Source: JAGNXB01 sp942490895
GTDB taxonomy: Bacteria > Bacteroidota > Bacteroidia > Chitinophagales > Saprospiraceae
Length of the DNA stretch: 64,000 nt
Assembly: GCA_942490895.1 (NCBI GenBank)
Contig: CALNZC010000070.1
Coordinates: 1 to 64,000 of the forward strand
Reading direction: 5' to 3'
Of this stretch, positions 27,901-35,326 are shown piece by piece (positions within the stretch are counted from its first letter, which is position 1; every line of letters begins with the position of its first letter). The position numbers were made by a program, and so were the translations under genes. Below the pieces are notes generated by a model, which was not told where the DNA came from, made no database searches, and saw only the letters and a list, made by a program, of their open reading frames with translations.

Positions 27901-29282
27901 GCCGGAGCCGGATTGGGGCCGCAGTTGACTGTGGTATTGCCTGGGCAGGTGATCGTGAATGTGCATTCAGCAGGTGCACCACAGGGTGTCAGACAGCCGA
28001 CACTGGCTACACGGTTACGGATGACGTCCCCTGGTTGAGGGCCAAATCCGAGATTGAAATTAATTCCCACATTCTGGTGGCAGTAGCTCATGATTGTTCC
28101 CCCACCTGGTGGTTGAGGTGGTAATGCACAGCCTCCTTCTGTATATCCTGAGCAACCATCAATGGCCGTATTATTTCCGTTCCACACGCACGCATGGGTA
28201 TGCCGGGATCCGATCAGGTGACCCATCTCGTGGGTACACACCATAATGGTCCAGGAATAGGTGGGTACATTATTGTAGGATGTGGAGATCCCGGAATAAC
28301 ACATATTCTCATCATAGTCAGGGTTGCAAACACCATCAAACCAATGGGCAATACCTCCATATCCATTCAAATCCACATAGTGGGCCAGGTCACCATTCAG
28401 GGTGCCATTGTAAGCTTCAAAAGATGCTAATCGAGCGGAAGAGCTATTCCCTGTATAGGGATCAGTTGTGACCCAGGCATTGATCACCGAAGTTGCCATA
28501 TCAATCGCCTCGTTGGCATAAAGTGTATAGACTTGGGCCGACATTGCGGTGATATAGGCTACTGCCTGAGGGCCACCGCCCTTATTGTTTACGATATCAT
28601 CATCCACTTCCCACCAGATTCGAATGCAGTCGCCGACATCACGGCCTCCGTCATGGCTTTCCAGCTCGTGTTCTTCATACGGAGCTTCATCATCTTCAAC
28701 GCCACACGAGAAGGTATTAAACTGGTTGATGTCGCGGTCATTATAACAGATGTGGATCTGCTTGTCTGTTGCATCTTCGAGGGGACCAAGGTTCCAGTTT
28801 CCCCGATCATCCGCAATTAATCCAATCAGTTGGTCGCGGTAAATCGAAACCGAAACCAGACTATTCATATCCCCTTTGATCACACCACGATAATGGATAC
28901 CGGGTACATCGTAATCAATAGTCCCATCTGAATAGCGTATTTGAAAGTCAGGTGTCACCACATTGACCTTGTACAGAACCAGGGCCAGATTTTTTCCGGC
29001 ATGATGAGGAATCTGTAATTCCAAAAACTCAGGTTGATCGTAGACAAGCTTCGCCAGCTTGTTGAGATCGGGGACTAGTCCCCATCCAGAATTTTTCACC
29101 TCCTCCATAATCTGGAGTCGGTCCGGGTCAATAGTTTCAGTAAAAGGCGACACCTGTTGAAAGGGAATACCCTGGTTCAAATAGGTCTGCACCTTCGCAG
29201 GAACAGGCTTCAGATTGGAGGATTGCTGGGCGAATCCGAGAAATGACCAGCAACACAACACAAGGGTGATGATAGACTTCAT
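24954..29282 (-). CDS. Reprolysin-like zinc metalloprotease with HYR modules and T9SS type A tail
   Basis: About 1,442 residues from the ATG at 29282 (MKSIITLVLC), a signal peptide ending FAQQ. The propeptide spans roughly 20-210 and the protease domain roughly 215-435. The zinc motif HEMGHLIGSRHTH (351-363; ligands His351, His355, His361) and the Met-turn TIMSY (about 396-400) define a metzincin of the M12B/reprolysin-like type. About six HYR-like modules follow (about 440-1010). Then come the Trp/Gly-rich domain, an F5/8-like domain and a T9SS type A signal (AWPNPTSDDLNVYI...GMYAIAV). Everything from the late HYR modules to the end is paralogous to the tail of the neighbouring giant. It is inferred to be secreted or surface-attached. 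The substrate is unknown; processing of the neighbouring giant is an untested idea. Confidence 0.9.
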   Translation of the reverse strand: MKSIITLVLCCWSFLGFAQQSSNLKPVPAKVQTYLNQGIPFQQVSPFTETIDPDRLQIMEEVKNSGWGLVPDLNKLAKLVYDQPEFLELQIPHHAGKNLALVLYKVNVVTPDFQIRYSDGTIDYDVPGIHYRGVIKGDMNSLVSVSIYRDQLIGLIADDRGNWNLGPLEDATDKQIHICYNDRDINQFNTFSCGVEDDEAPYEEHELESHDGGRDVGDCIRIWWEVDDDIVNNKGGGPQAVAYITAMSAQVYTLYANEAIDMATSVINAWVTTDPYTGNSSSARLASFEAYNGTLNGDLAHYVDLNGYGGIAHWFDGVCNPDYDENMCYSGISTSYNNVPTYSWTIMVCTHEMGHLIGSRHTHACVWNGNNTAIDGCSGYTEGGCALPPQPPGGGTIMSYCHQNVGINFNLGFGPQPGDVIRNRVASVGCLTPCGAPAECTFTITCPGNTTVNCGPNPAPATSGNATVQVTAGACSPTLSYADNNAGLTLCNGTGSFIRTFSATDGGTTHTCSQTITKVDNTPPVISGTANNLTINCNSPVPGAPVMTANDQCGPATISMTENISGANCGYTITRVWTASDDCNNTSTRQQVITVTDTSPPVAQCRSGHKVYLNGDGEATIHPSDIDDGSYDVCSAISLAVAPTLLTCANLGSAPVTLTVTDACGNVGSCNTTVEVIDDLKPHMACKGLEIYLDDTGNPVTLDPSDLDDGITDNCTVTQIDLSQSVFGCDDLGKNVVKVIARDQSDNSNECSATIRVYDLIPPVFTYFPPDVTVYCTEESAVEVPIADDNCEVVSLGMNDSQEVIPGGPAGSYLVRRSWWAVDKAGNEVTAEQRVVVFTEGQLVVLCTDDIKTAPSKVPVQATWDAPKVDDICNGSYGMTQIEGPPSGSYFNPGTRTRITYGYQDAWGSRYECAFHVEVPGIQDDYQVVIQQADADCGDHQIGSCAISDLGGSFDASLFWTPKGSNTTTSYSLNGGSTLEMYADGTARLRGSWSDGSGTSGWDGDLWFHHRRSFDGWQHAGGQANLGSGTGDASTWTFFEVNAALSLLTGTGSNTGDLFTVQTSPNHAKSGLQIGNGANGLTAGQGGWCAIASRNDEGKFTGQGILSFMSNCSATNLLTGAGTVISVNGFDFPVAWSNGKSGAELGSAAPGNYSVKVTDENGQEHNHTFSLVAPTGCTLLWEDHCREANMAVGASAWQVSTYQNGEASRAVDGNTNGDFAAGSVTSTLAGWQNSWSADLQDNHEIESVRIWPRTDCCDQTLDPFYVFVSANPIPDVAPEHLLATGGIRAIRHEGPMNEAWRMPAGLTGRYIKVQLAEDGRLMMAEVEALVCQKDRLDPVPGAPFFPNTPGNSLGDHAPNTNDLVAWPNPTSDDLNVYIIQSRIGSTTITITSMSGQQVYRNDLSGSKEHQLTIPVGSWLSGMYAIAVSGTDGTRTQWVQVQR

Positions 29283-29573
29283 AGACAGTATAAAGATTAG
29301 TGAATTCTCCAAAGATAATCATGAAGTTCATATGTAGTACAGCCTTTAGAGAAATTCTAATCTATTGAATGTCTAATATTTACAAAACAAATAAATTAAA
29401 TACTATTGATAATCAGGGGTTCACAAATTCGTCTTTTTCCTAATATATTCGTTTACAATTGTCGGGGTAGTGCAAGCCAAATTCAGGAATACCCATATCA
29501 TTTTGACTAGACTTCAGGAAAAAGAGGAAATCCTATCTTGGGAACTGAAGCCATCGCCAACACCCAGCTGATC
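29283..29573. other. AT-rich divergent promoter region
   Basis: About 290 bp between the divergent metalloprotease and bestrophin-like genes, clearly more AT-rich than its surroundings around 29340-29460. It should contain both promoters. TTTG-like and TA-rich boxes occur, but none at convincing spacing, so I do not assign boxes. Confidence 0.5.
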
Positions 29574-30449
29574 ATGATCTCCTATAACCCCAAGGATTGG
29601 TTTTCCTTTATTTTTCGATTCCATAAAGCGGACACTGTTCGTGCCCTCTTCCCCTTGATGCTGGCCATCTCCGCCTATTCCGGACTGGTCGCCTACATGG
29701 AACTGGAATTCTGGCAATTATCCAAAAATGACTCCATTAGCAAGATCACCATCATGCATAACATGCTGGGGTTTGTCATTTCCTTATTGCTGGTCTTTCG
29801 AACCAATACCGCCTATGATCGATGGTGGGAAGGGCGGAAACAATGGGGTGCACTGGCCAACAATGTGCGCAATCTGGCATTGAAGCTTTCCGCCATCCTG
29901 AATGATCCGGAAGATCGACAGTTCTTTAAAAGTTGGATACCCGCATACGCCTATGCTCTTGCCGGGCATCTGCAACGCGAACAAACTCGTGTCGTGCTCT
30001 TTGAAGGTGCAGAATTGGACCACACAAAACATGTCCCCAATCAGGTAGCCGGTCTGATCATCCGCAAGGTCAGCCGATTGTACAAGGCCGGACAGATCAC
30101 TGGTGATGAACTGTATACGATTAATGCGGAACTTCAATCGTTTACGGATATCTGTGGTGCCTGCGAACGAATTAAAAACACACCCATCCCCTACTCCTAC
30201 AGTGCCTTCCTGAAGAAGTTCATCTTCTTTTATGTGATGTCGCTACCCTTCGGATATGTCTTTGATCTGAGTTATCTGGTCATTCCGGTGGTCGTTTTTA
30301 TCTTTTATGTTCTGGCCAGTCTGGAGATCATTGCAGAAGAGATCGAAGAACCCTTTGGCACAGATACCAACGACCTGCCGACCTATCGCATGGCCGACAA
30401 TATGAAAGAGCAGGTGGAAGATATTTTTGAGGCCAGAATGGCGAGCTGA
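29574..30449 (+). CDS. Bestrophin family (UPF0187) ion channel
   Basis: A 291-residue membrane protein. ATG at 29574 (MISYNPKDWFSFIFRFHKAD) is the usual bestrophin-like beginning; a TTG further upstream is less likely. Diagnostic features are the first membrane segment (ALFPLMLAISAYSGLVAYM), the second hydrophobic segment followed by FRTNTAYDRWWEGRKQWG (the best-conserved family motif), and IPYSYSAFLKKFIFFYVMSLPF before the last two helices. It ends in EEIEEPFGTDTNDLPT, the conserved acidic C-terminal stretch. Bacterial homologues form pentameric cation- or anion-selective channels in the inner membrane. It converges on the SCO1-like gene with only 14 bp between stops. Confidence 0.9.
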   Translation: MISYNPKDWFSFIFRFHKADTVRALFPLMLAISAYSGLVAYMELEFWQLSKNDSISKITIMHNMLGFVISLLLVFRTNTAYDRWWEGRKQWGALANNVRNLALKLSAILNDPEDRQFFKSWIPAYAYALAGHLQREQTRVVLFEGAELDHTKHVPNQVAGLIIRKVSRLYKAGQITGDELYTINAELQSFTDICGACERIKNTPIPYSYSAFLKKFIFFYVMSLPFGYVFDLSYLVIPVVVFIFYVLASLEIIAEEIEEPFGTDTNDLPTYRMADNMKEQVEDIFEARMAS

Positions 30450-30463
30450 ATAAATTCAAGTCC

Positions 30464-31156
30464 CTATTTCGACTCAGAGATCAGTATCTGTAAATCAGAA
30501 GTAAGTGCTTCCATTTCAAGTGGCAATGTCCCTTTATAAATGCCCCGTAAATGGCCGTCGGGATCGACCAATAATACATGTTCCGTATGCAGGAATTCCC
30601 GACTGTCCTTGTTATATCCCATTTCCTCCTCTGCAAAAAAGGATCTGCGAGCCAGCGTATAAATTTCATCCTGATCGCCTGTCAATAAATGCCACCGATC
30701 TGAAGGCAGTGAAAACCGCTCTGCATAAGCTGCCAGTTTCGACACAGAATCTCGCTCGGGTGTCACTGAAAATGAAAGAAAACGGATGCCGTCCAGATCA
30801 TTCGTCGCATCGGCAACCTTTTTGATATTCTGAGTCAGGGTCGGACAAATACTGGGACAGGCGGTGAAGAAAAAATTCACCACCAGAATGTCACCTGTAC
30901 AATCTTTTATGGAAAATTCATGCCCGGATTGATCCAACATGTGAAAGTCCTGAATCTGATGCAGGGTGTCCACATTTTCTCCAGTCTCCGATGGCCAAAC
31001 GGGTGTAAAATCAGGAGTATTGTAAAAAGGCAATATGGTTTTTAATTCATTCTGACATCCTGCAAAAATCACACTACTGAAGACGCAAATCAAGAGAATC
31101 AACCTCCCAGGGTGAAGCGCAATTCTTTTTTCCGCTGAGTCCATATTTTCGTCCAT
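30464..31156 (-). CDS. SCO1/SenC-like copper chaperone lipoprotein
   Basis: About 230 residues from ATG 31156 (MDENMDSAEK); 31144 is an alternative. The signal is lipoprotein-like (LILLICVFSSVIFAGC). A thioredoxin-fold domain follows with the copper-binding CPSIC motif (CxxxC) in VNFFFTACPSICPTL and the partner His in HTEHVLLVDPDG, which are the three ligands of the SCO family. SCO proteins deliver copper or reduce cysteines for cytochrome oxidase CuA. No oxidase gene is nearby. The start overlaps the end of the upstream MORN-type gene by about 80 bp, so the two are translationally coupled with the YHYH gene before them. Confidence 0.9.
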   Translation of the reverse strand: MDENMDSAEKRIALHPGRLILLICVFSSVIFAGCQNELKTILPFYNTPDFTPVWPSETGENVDTLHQIQDFHMLDQSGHEFSIKDCTGDILVVNFFFTACPSICPTLTQNIKKVADATNDLDGIRFLSFSVTPERDSVSKLAAYAERFSLPSDRWHLLTGDQDEIYTLARRSFFAEEEMGYNKDSREFLHTEHVLLVDPDGHLRGIYKGTLPLEMEALTSDLQILISESK

Positions 31157-31685
31157 TTCGCACTTCGTAATTGGCCAATACATTTCCCTGTTCATCCCAA
31201 CGCTGTTGCCGGCCTTCTTCCTTTCCGCTCTGATAATGAAATTGTTCATGTGGTTGCCCATTTTCGTACCATGTCCGGACCTGGCCTTCATAATGATCCT
31301 CAACAAAATTGGCTTCAAATGCTATTTGACCGTTTGGGTGCCACTGCTGACCCATCCCTTCCTGCCGTCCGTCCACAAAATGCCGGACTTCAGATAACTG
31401 ACCGCTTGCATACTTCGACACATGCCGTCCCTGTCTCCACCCTTCCAGAAAGCCCCCGAGAAAAAGAGTATCCCCTTTGGCATCAGTCTCATATTGCCAC
31501 CCGGTATAAGGAGATCCATTCAGAAAAAGAATGCCCTGACTCACCACCCATCCTGAATCCCTTCGAGATACCCATTCAGCAGGTATAGACAAGGACGTTT
31601 CCGGCAGTTCTGAAACACACCCGATGATCAGAAGAAAGCTGATCAGAAGGAATGGATCAATTGGTAACCGTGCCCGGGACGCCAT
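31074..31685 (-). CDS. MORN-repeat lipoprotein (YwqK-like)
   Basis: About 203 residues from ATG 31685 (MASRARLPID), giving a lipoprotein signal with LLIIGC. Then come about five tandem MORN-type repeats of some 22-24 residues (for example GFLEGWRQGRHVSKYASGQ, HFVDGRQEGMGQQWHPNGQ, NFVEDHYEGQVRTWYENGQ, YQSGKEEGRQQRWDEQGN). Such proteins are often annotated as YwqK family antitoxin-like, but nothing here suggests a toxin-antitoxin role. The start overlaps the upstream YHYH gene by 29 bp and the end overlaps the SCO1-like gene, so it is the middle gene of a compact operon. It probably sits on the periplasmic face of a membrane. Confidence 0.8.
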   Translation of the reverse strand: MASRARLPIDPFLLISFLLIIGCVSELPETSLSIPAEWVSRRDSGWVVSQGILFLNGSPYTGWQYETDAKGDTLFLGGFLEGWRQGRHVSKYASGQLSEVRHFVDGRQEGMGQQWHPNGQIAFEANFVEDHYEGQVRTWYENGQPHEQFHYQSGKEEGRQQRWDEQGNVLANYEVRNGRKYGLSGKKNCASPWEVDSLDLRLQ

Positions 31686-32685
31686 AAAAGCCGCTGCCAT
31701 TGATATATGGATCCTGATCCGTGATATGATAATGGTAGGTTCCCTGCGGAAATTCCAGTGTCGCATGCGAATGACCGTGATAGGCATCCAGTTGGCCATT
31801 GGTCACCAGTTGGCCATTTTCCATAGGGCCATATACAGGATATCCATCCAATAAAAAGCCGAGAAGGGCATCTTCACCAAAGTTGGCAGTGAGATATAAT
31901 GGCTCCCAATGATAATGATATTGTCCACTCATTTGCGGGTGGCCATATGCCTGATCGAATGAATTTACCTCGAAGGTCAAGGGCTGATTATTCGGACCGG
32001 CATATTGATTATAAAAAGGCACACCATTCAGGGAGATACCGATGGAGCCGAGTGGGGTCGATTGAGGGTTGGAAGCCGGCGTGGGATTCAAGGGGATTTT
32101 GAAGGTCATATTCTGCTTCTTGATCCGGTTTGGATTCAGGTTAAACTGATTGTTGTCGCCATTGTAATCCTCGTACAAGGAAGATTCCCATTGCGTGCCG
32201 AGGTAGTACGGACTTTTATGGTCGGGGAGATCTTCCGATTTGATCACAACGTAATTCCCATCCTGATAAATGGACGTCGCACCATAGATCTTCTTGTATA
32301 ATGCCAATGGATCGCCATTGGGCTCGACATTGATCGTAAGTGTCATTGAACCGCTGACCCCGGATCCATCGTTGGCCGTTGCCTTTACGGTCACAATTCC
32401 GGCGATCACGCCGGTGACCTCCCCTGCATTCGAGATCAATGCGGTGGTCGGATCACTGATACTCCATTTGACGGTTTTATTACTGGCATCTGTCGGCAGG
32501 ATATTGGCTATCAATTGCAGAGATTCTCCTGCGGTCATGGTGCTCAAACCAGTTTGGCTGGTCACCACGATCTCTTCTACGGCAACTGGTGCATCCGGAT
32601 CAATCGGTAAGGCTGCCTTGTCGCAGGCGGCAAGTAAAAATAATCCAGGGAGAAGAAGGAAGGAGGCACTGCGAATGATCATCAT
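31657..32685 (-). CDS. YHYH-domain lipoprotein with bacterial Ig-like (Big_2) domain
   Basis: About 342 residues. Met codons at 32685 and 32682 precede a lipoprotein signal ending LLAAC. An Ig-like Big_2 domain follows (about 35-125; TVKWSISDPTTALISNAGEVTG). Then a C-terminal YHYH domain carries the eponymous HYHWEPLY and GTYHYHITDQDPYINGSG motifs, with YPVYGPMENG and AYHGHSHATLEFP. The His-rich end suggests metal binding, which would fit the SCO1-like copper chaperone encoded in the same operon. That link is inference. It heads the operon, with its promoter in the 60 bp before the VOC gene. Confidence 0.85.
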   Translation of the reverse strand: MMIIRSASFLLLPGLFLLAACDKAALPIDPDAPVAVEEIVVTSQTGLSTMTAGESLQLIANILPTDASNKTVKWSISDPTTALISNAGEVTGVIAGIVTVKATANDGSGVSGSMTLTINVEPNGDPLALYKKIYGATSIYQDGNYVVIKSEDLPDHKSPYYLGTQWESSLYEDYNGDNNQFNLNPNRIKKQNMTFKIPLNPTPASNPQSTPLGSIGISLNGVPFYNQYAGPNNQPLTFEVNSFDQAYGHPQMSGQYHYHWEPLYLTANFGEDALLGFLLDGYPVYGPMENGQLVTNGQLDAYHGHSHATLEFPQGTYHYHITDQDPYINGSGFYGVPGTVTN

Positions 32686-32748
32686 AGTGTTGGATTTGTA
32701 GTCTTGGACGTCATCCAATCCAATTGGTTTAATATGGTTGAAAAAACA

Positions 32749-33135
32749 TTATTTGCTATGCAACGCAATCCGATTGCCTTCACTATCCAGGAACATCCCC
32801 ATATATCCATGATCCGGTGAGATCTGCTTTTTGGGCACGAGGACTTTCCCCCCAGCCTTTTCCACTCGATTCAACTCAGTTGACAAATCACCAGAGAATG
32901 CCGTAAAATAGACCAGCGGCCCTTTACTCTCTGATGCCGCGTAAAACTCGGGGTGCTTGACCAGGGTGCCCGCAGCACCAACAGAATCCTGGACAGACGG
33001 AAACCAGGCCATATCCAAAGGACCCATCTGATGCCGTTCCAGTTTGAAGCCAAAAACCGTTTCATAAAACTTGATGGCGCGATCCATATCCGTTACCGGG
33101 ATCTCGATCCAGCCGATGGGATTGTGGGGAATCAT
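32749..33135 (-). CDS. VOC (glyoxalase/bleomycin resistance) family protein
   Basis: A 128-residue single VOC unit with two beta-alpha-beta-beta-beta modules. NPIGWIEIPVTDMDRAIKFYETVFGF is the usual start and YMGMFLDSEGNRIALHSK the usual end. Candidate metal positions are limited (Glu11 and His126), so it may be a binding protein and not an enzyme. The ATG at 33135 lies only seven bases after a perfect (GAGTTAAG)4 array, which therefore forms its leader. The next gene upstream ends in a VOC domain too. Confidence 0.85.
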   Translation of the reverse strand: MIPHNPIGWIEIPVTDMDRAIKFYETVFGFKLERHQMGPLDMAWFPSVQDSVGAAGTLVKHPEFYAASESKGPLVYFTAFSGDLSTELNRVEKAGGKVLVPKKQISPDHGYMGMFLDSEGNRIALHSK

Positions 33136-33142
33136 CTGGGAA

Positions 33143-33174
33143 GAGTTAAGGAGTTAAGGAGTTAAGGAGTTAAG
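33143..33174. repeat. Octamer tandem array (GAGTTAAG)x4
   Basis: Four perfect copies of GAGTTAAG. The array ends seven bases before the start codon of the minus-strand VOC gene, so it occupies the place of its ribosome-binding or leader region. Confidence 0.95.
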
Positions 33175-33272
33175 GAAATTAATCAAATTGCATTTTCCAA
33201 ATTTTGATCATTCGAATTTAGGAATTGGAATTTATTTGTTATTTGAGATTTGAGATTTGGTACTTCTCTATT

Positions 33273-34136
33273 CTATTTCGTGGTCTTGCCTTGGTACAAC
33301 TTTGTAAAGACCGGGTCTACTGGTTCCCACAGCTCTACCTTGGTGCCATCCGGATCGAGGATGTGTGCAAACTTACCGTATTCATATTCCTGAATCTCCC
33401 CGACGACTTCAACGCCTTCTTCTTTTAATGTCTTGATCAACCATTCCAGATCCTGGACCCGATAGTTGAACATAAACGACTTGTCAGATGGCGCATAATA
33501 GTCGGTGTCCAGTGGCATGGGACTCCAGGCCGTATATCCGGTTTTTTCCGGCTCAGCTCCAGGGCGAAACTCAAATACTGAACCATAAGGGTTCAGCACC
33601 AGGCCGAGGTGGCGACCGTACCATTCCGATAAAGCTTTGGGATCTTTGGCCTTGAAGAACACCCCACCCAATCCAGTCACCCGCTTCATTTCAGCCGGGT
33701 CAGCCGCTTTGATTTTTCCCTTATACGGTAGACCCTCTCCCGCTTCACAAAGAAGGCGCAAACTGTCCAGATAGCGCCCCCAGGAGTAATTGCACTGGGC
33801 CATGAAATCGGATTCCTCCGGATATCCACGGTGTGTGAATCGTACCCGGGTCTTTTCTTCATGTCTGTCCAGAGAAAAAACGATTTCTGTGCCCATCCAT
33901 TCGCCTGCACTGGACGACAGACATTTCCAGATCACCTCATGCGGTTCCCGGAGAAACATCAACTGGTACACATTCTTAAACCGGTCATCAAAATCAACAT
34001 GTAGCATCCCTCCATCTGGATAATCTCCATGGGCCTGCGCGGACCACCATTTTTGCACACCCTCCAATGTTGCCAGTTGTTGAAATACTTTTTCCTGAGT
34101 TGCAGAAATGTGGAGGAGGTGGTGGATAGAATGCAT
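33273..34136 (-). CDS. SRPBCC (AHSA1-like) and VOC domain fusion protein
   Basis: A 287-residue fusion of two ligand-binding folds. Residues 1 to about 140 are an SRPBCC/AHSA1-like domain (HHLLHISATQEKVFQQL, then GVQKWW, MLHVDFDDRF and TEIVFSLDRH...RVRFTHRGY). Residues about 155-280 are a VOC unit (VTGLGGVFFKAKDPKALSEW...LGLVLNPYG...HILDPDGTKVELWEP). Each domain is common alone; I know no assigned function for the fusion. The ATG at 34136 is chosen because it fits the domain start, but it abuts a heptamer array that fills the whole leader. No SD-like sequence is visible. Confidence 0.8.
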   Translation of the reverse strand: MHSIHHLLHISATQEKVFQQLATLEGVQKWWSAQAHGDYPDGGMLHVDFDDRFKNVYQLMFLREPHEVIWKCLSSSAGEWMGTEIVFSLDRHEEKTRVRFTHRGYPEESDFMAQCNYSWGRYLDSLRLLCEAGEGLPYKGKIKAADPAEMKRVTGLGGVFFKAKDPKALSEWYGRHLGLVLNPYGSVFEFRPGAEPEKTGYTAWSPMPLDTDYYAPSDKSFMFNYRVQDLEWLIKTLKEEGVEVVGEIQEYEYGKFAHILDPDGTKVELWEPVDPVFTKLYQGKTTK

Positions 34137-34191
34137 GTCGGTTGTCGGTTGTCAGTTGTCGGTTGTCGGTTGTCGGTTGTCGGTTGTCGGT
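34136..34191. repeat. Heptamer tandem array (TGTCGGT)x8
   Basis: Eight units of TGTCGGT with one G-to-A variant in the third. The array touches the start codon of the SRPBCC-VOC fusion gene (minus strand) and runs away from it. On its other side begins the triplicated spacer element. Confidence 0.95.
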
Positions 34192-34405
34192 TTTTCACCA
34201 CTAAGATACTGAGCGCACAAGGATTGCGACTACAGCTCAGCTTCCCTTCAGCTTTTCACAGTAGCCAAGATGACCAAGTTCACTTAGAATCCCCCAATCA
34301 TGAATCTCTTAGTGTTCTACTTTTTACTTTAATCCAAGCAATATCTTCAGACAAATCAGCAGAACATTACTTCCATCTTCTGAGTGCCTTAGTGGTAAAA
34401 GAAAT
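34191..34405. repeat. Triplicated spacer element, copy 1
   Basis: About 215 bp bounded by imperfect inverted ends: the left end starts TTTTTCACCACTAAGATACT, and the right end TGCCTTAGTGGTAAAAG is its near reverse complement. Bases up to about 34357 are identical to copy 3 at an offset of 572 bp. No coding capacity was recognised. Confidence 0.8.
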
Positions 34406-34473
34406 ACACCCAATTATCAAACGTTTTGTCAGTTGTCGGTTGTCAGATTAACATGGGTAATGGGTATTGGGTG

Positions 34474-34508
34474 TTCGGCGTTCGGTATTCGGTATTCGGT
34501 ATTCGGTA
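34474..34508. repeat. Heptamer tandem array (TTCGGTA)x4 plus variant
   Basis: One variant unit (TTCGGCG) followed by four perfect TTCGGTA units. The array sits directly before copy 2 of the spacer element, as the TGTCGGT array sits before copy 1. Confidence 0.9.
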
Positions 34509-34762
34509 TTTTACCACTCAGACACTTAGTAAACAAAAATCGTGGCTATCGTGCAGACTATCCTCTGCTTTTTGCAGTACCCAAGTTAACCAAGTTCACT
34601 TAGAATCTCTCAATCATGAATCTCTGAGTGCACTTCATTTCACTTTATTCCATTCAATAGTTTCAGACAAATCTTCAAATCATGACTCCCATCTTCTGAG
34701 TGCCTTAGTGGTAAAAGAAATACACCCAATTATCAAACGTTTTGTCAGTTGTCGGTTGTCGG
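34509..34762. repeat. Triplicated spacer element, copy 2 (diverged)
   Basis: The same architecture with inverted ends (TTTTACCACTCAGACACTTAG and TGCCTTAGTGGTAAAAG), but with a diverged interior. Its right 60 bp, through the GTCAGTTGTCGG tail, are identical to the right part of copy 1 (34382-34444). Confidence 0.8.
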
Positions 34763-34980
34763 TTTTTCACCACTAAGATACTGAGCGCACAAGGATTGCG
34801 ACTACAGCTCAGCTTCCCTTCAGCTTTTCACAGTAGCCAAGATGACCAAGTTCACTTAGAATCCCCCAATCATGAATCTCTTAGTGTTCTACTTTTTACT
34901 TTAATCCAAGCAATATCTTCAGACAAATCTTCAAATCATGACTCCCATCTTCTGAGTGCCTTTGTGGTAAAAGAAAGAAA
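34763..34980. repeat. Triplicated spacer element, copy 3
   Basis: Left part identical to copy 1. The stretch around 34919-34961 matches copy 2 and not copy 1. The copies are therefore mosaics, as expected from unequal recombination or gene conversion. Confidence 0.8.
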
Positions 34981-35010
34981 CCATACCATAGAACTCAAGG
35001 CCAGTTGTCA

Positions 35011-35041
35011 GTTATTGAGTTATTGAGTTATTGAGTTATTT
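35011..35041. repeat. Octamer tandem array (GTTATTGA)x3.9
   Basis: Three perfect GTTATTGA units and a partial fourth. The same octamer forms another array at 61868-61891, downstream of the MFS gene. Confidence 0.9.
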
Positions 35042-35238
35042 CGAAAATCTATATACGGGAGATATTCGCTTAAAACACAAACCCCTCTTTCAGGAATTTG
35101 AATTTTGAATTTGATCTTTATTTGGGATTTGTATGTTGTGTTTTGATATTTCTCTTGTCTGTTGTCAGTTATCAGATTATCAGGGGTAAAGGGTATTGGG
35201 TATTGGGTAATGTTTTTTACTACATTAAATTCATCCAG

Positions 35239-35319
35239 GAATAAACGAATAAACCCATTAACGAATAAACGAATACTTGTCCGCCGTGGCGGAACCGAAT
35301 ACCTGTCCGCCGTGGCGGA
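35239..35319. repeat. CGAATAAAC-type repeats and paired palindromes
   Basis: Several AACGAATAAAC-like units are followed by two copies of the palindrome-like TCCGCCGTGGCGGA (35280-35293 and 35306-35319), spaced 26 bp apart inside a direct repeat. They lie just past the stop of the minus-strand korB-like gene and could act as transcript ends. The same CGAATAAAC words recur near 44665, 46440 and 47170. Confidence 0.7.
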
Positions 35320-35326
35320 AACGAAA

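Noticed and set aside
34136..35041. CRISPR-like array
   Set aside because: The 7-8-bp units are contiguous without spacers, and the 215-bp elements are too long and mosaic. No cas gene is present.
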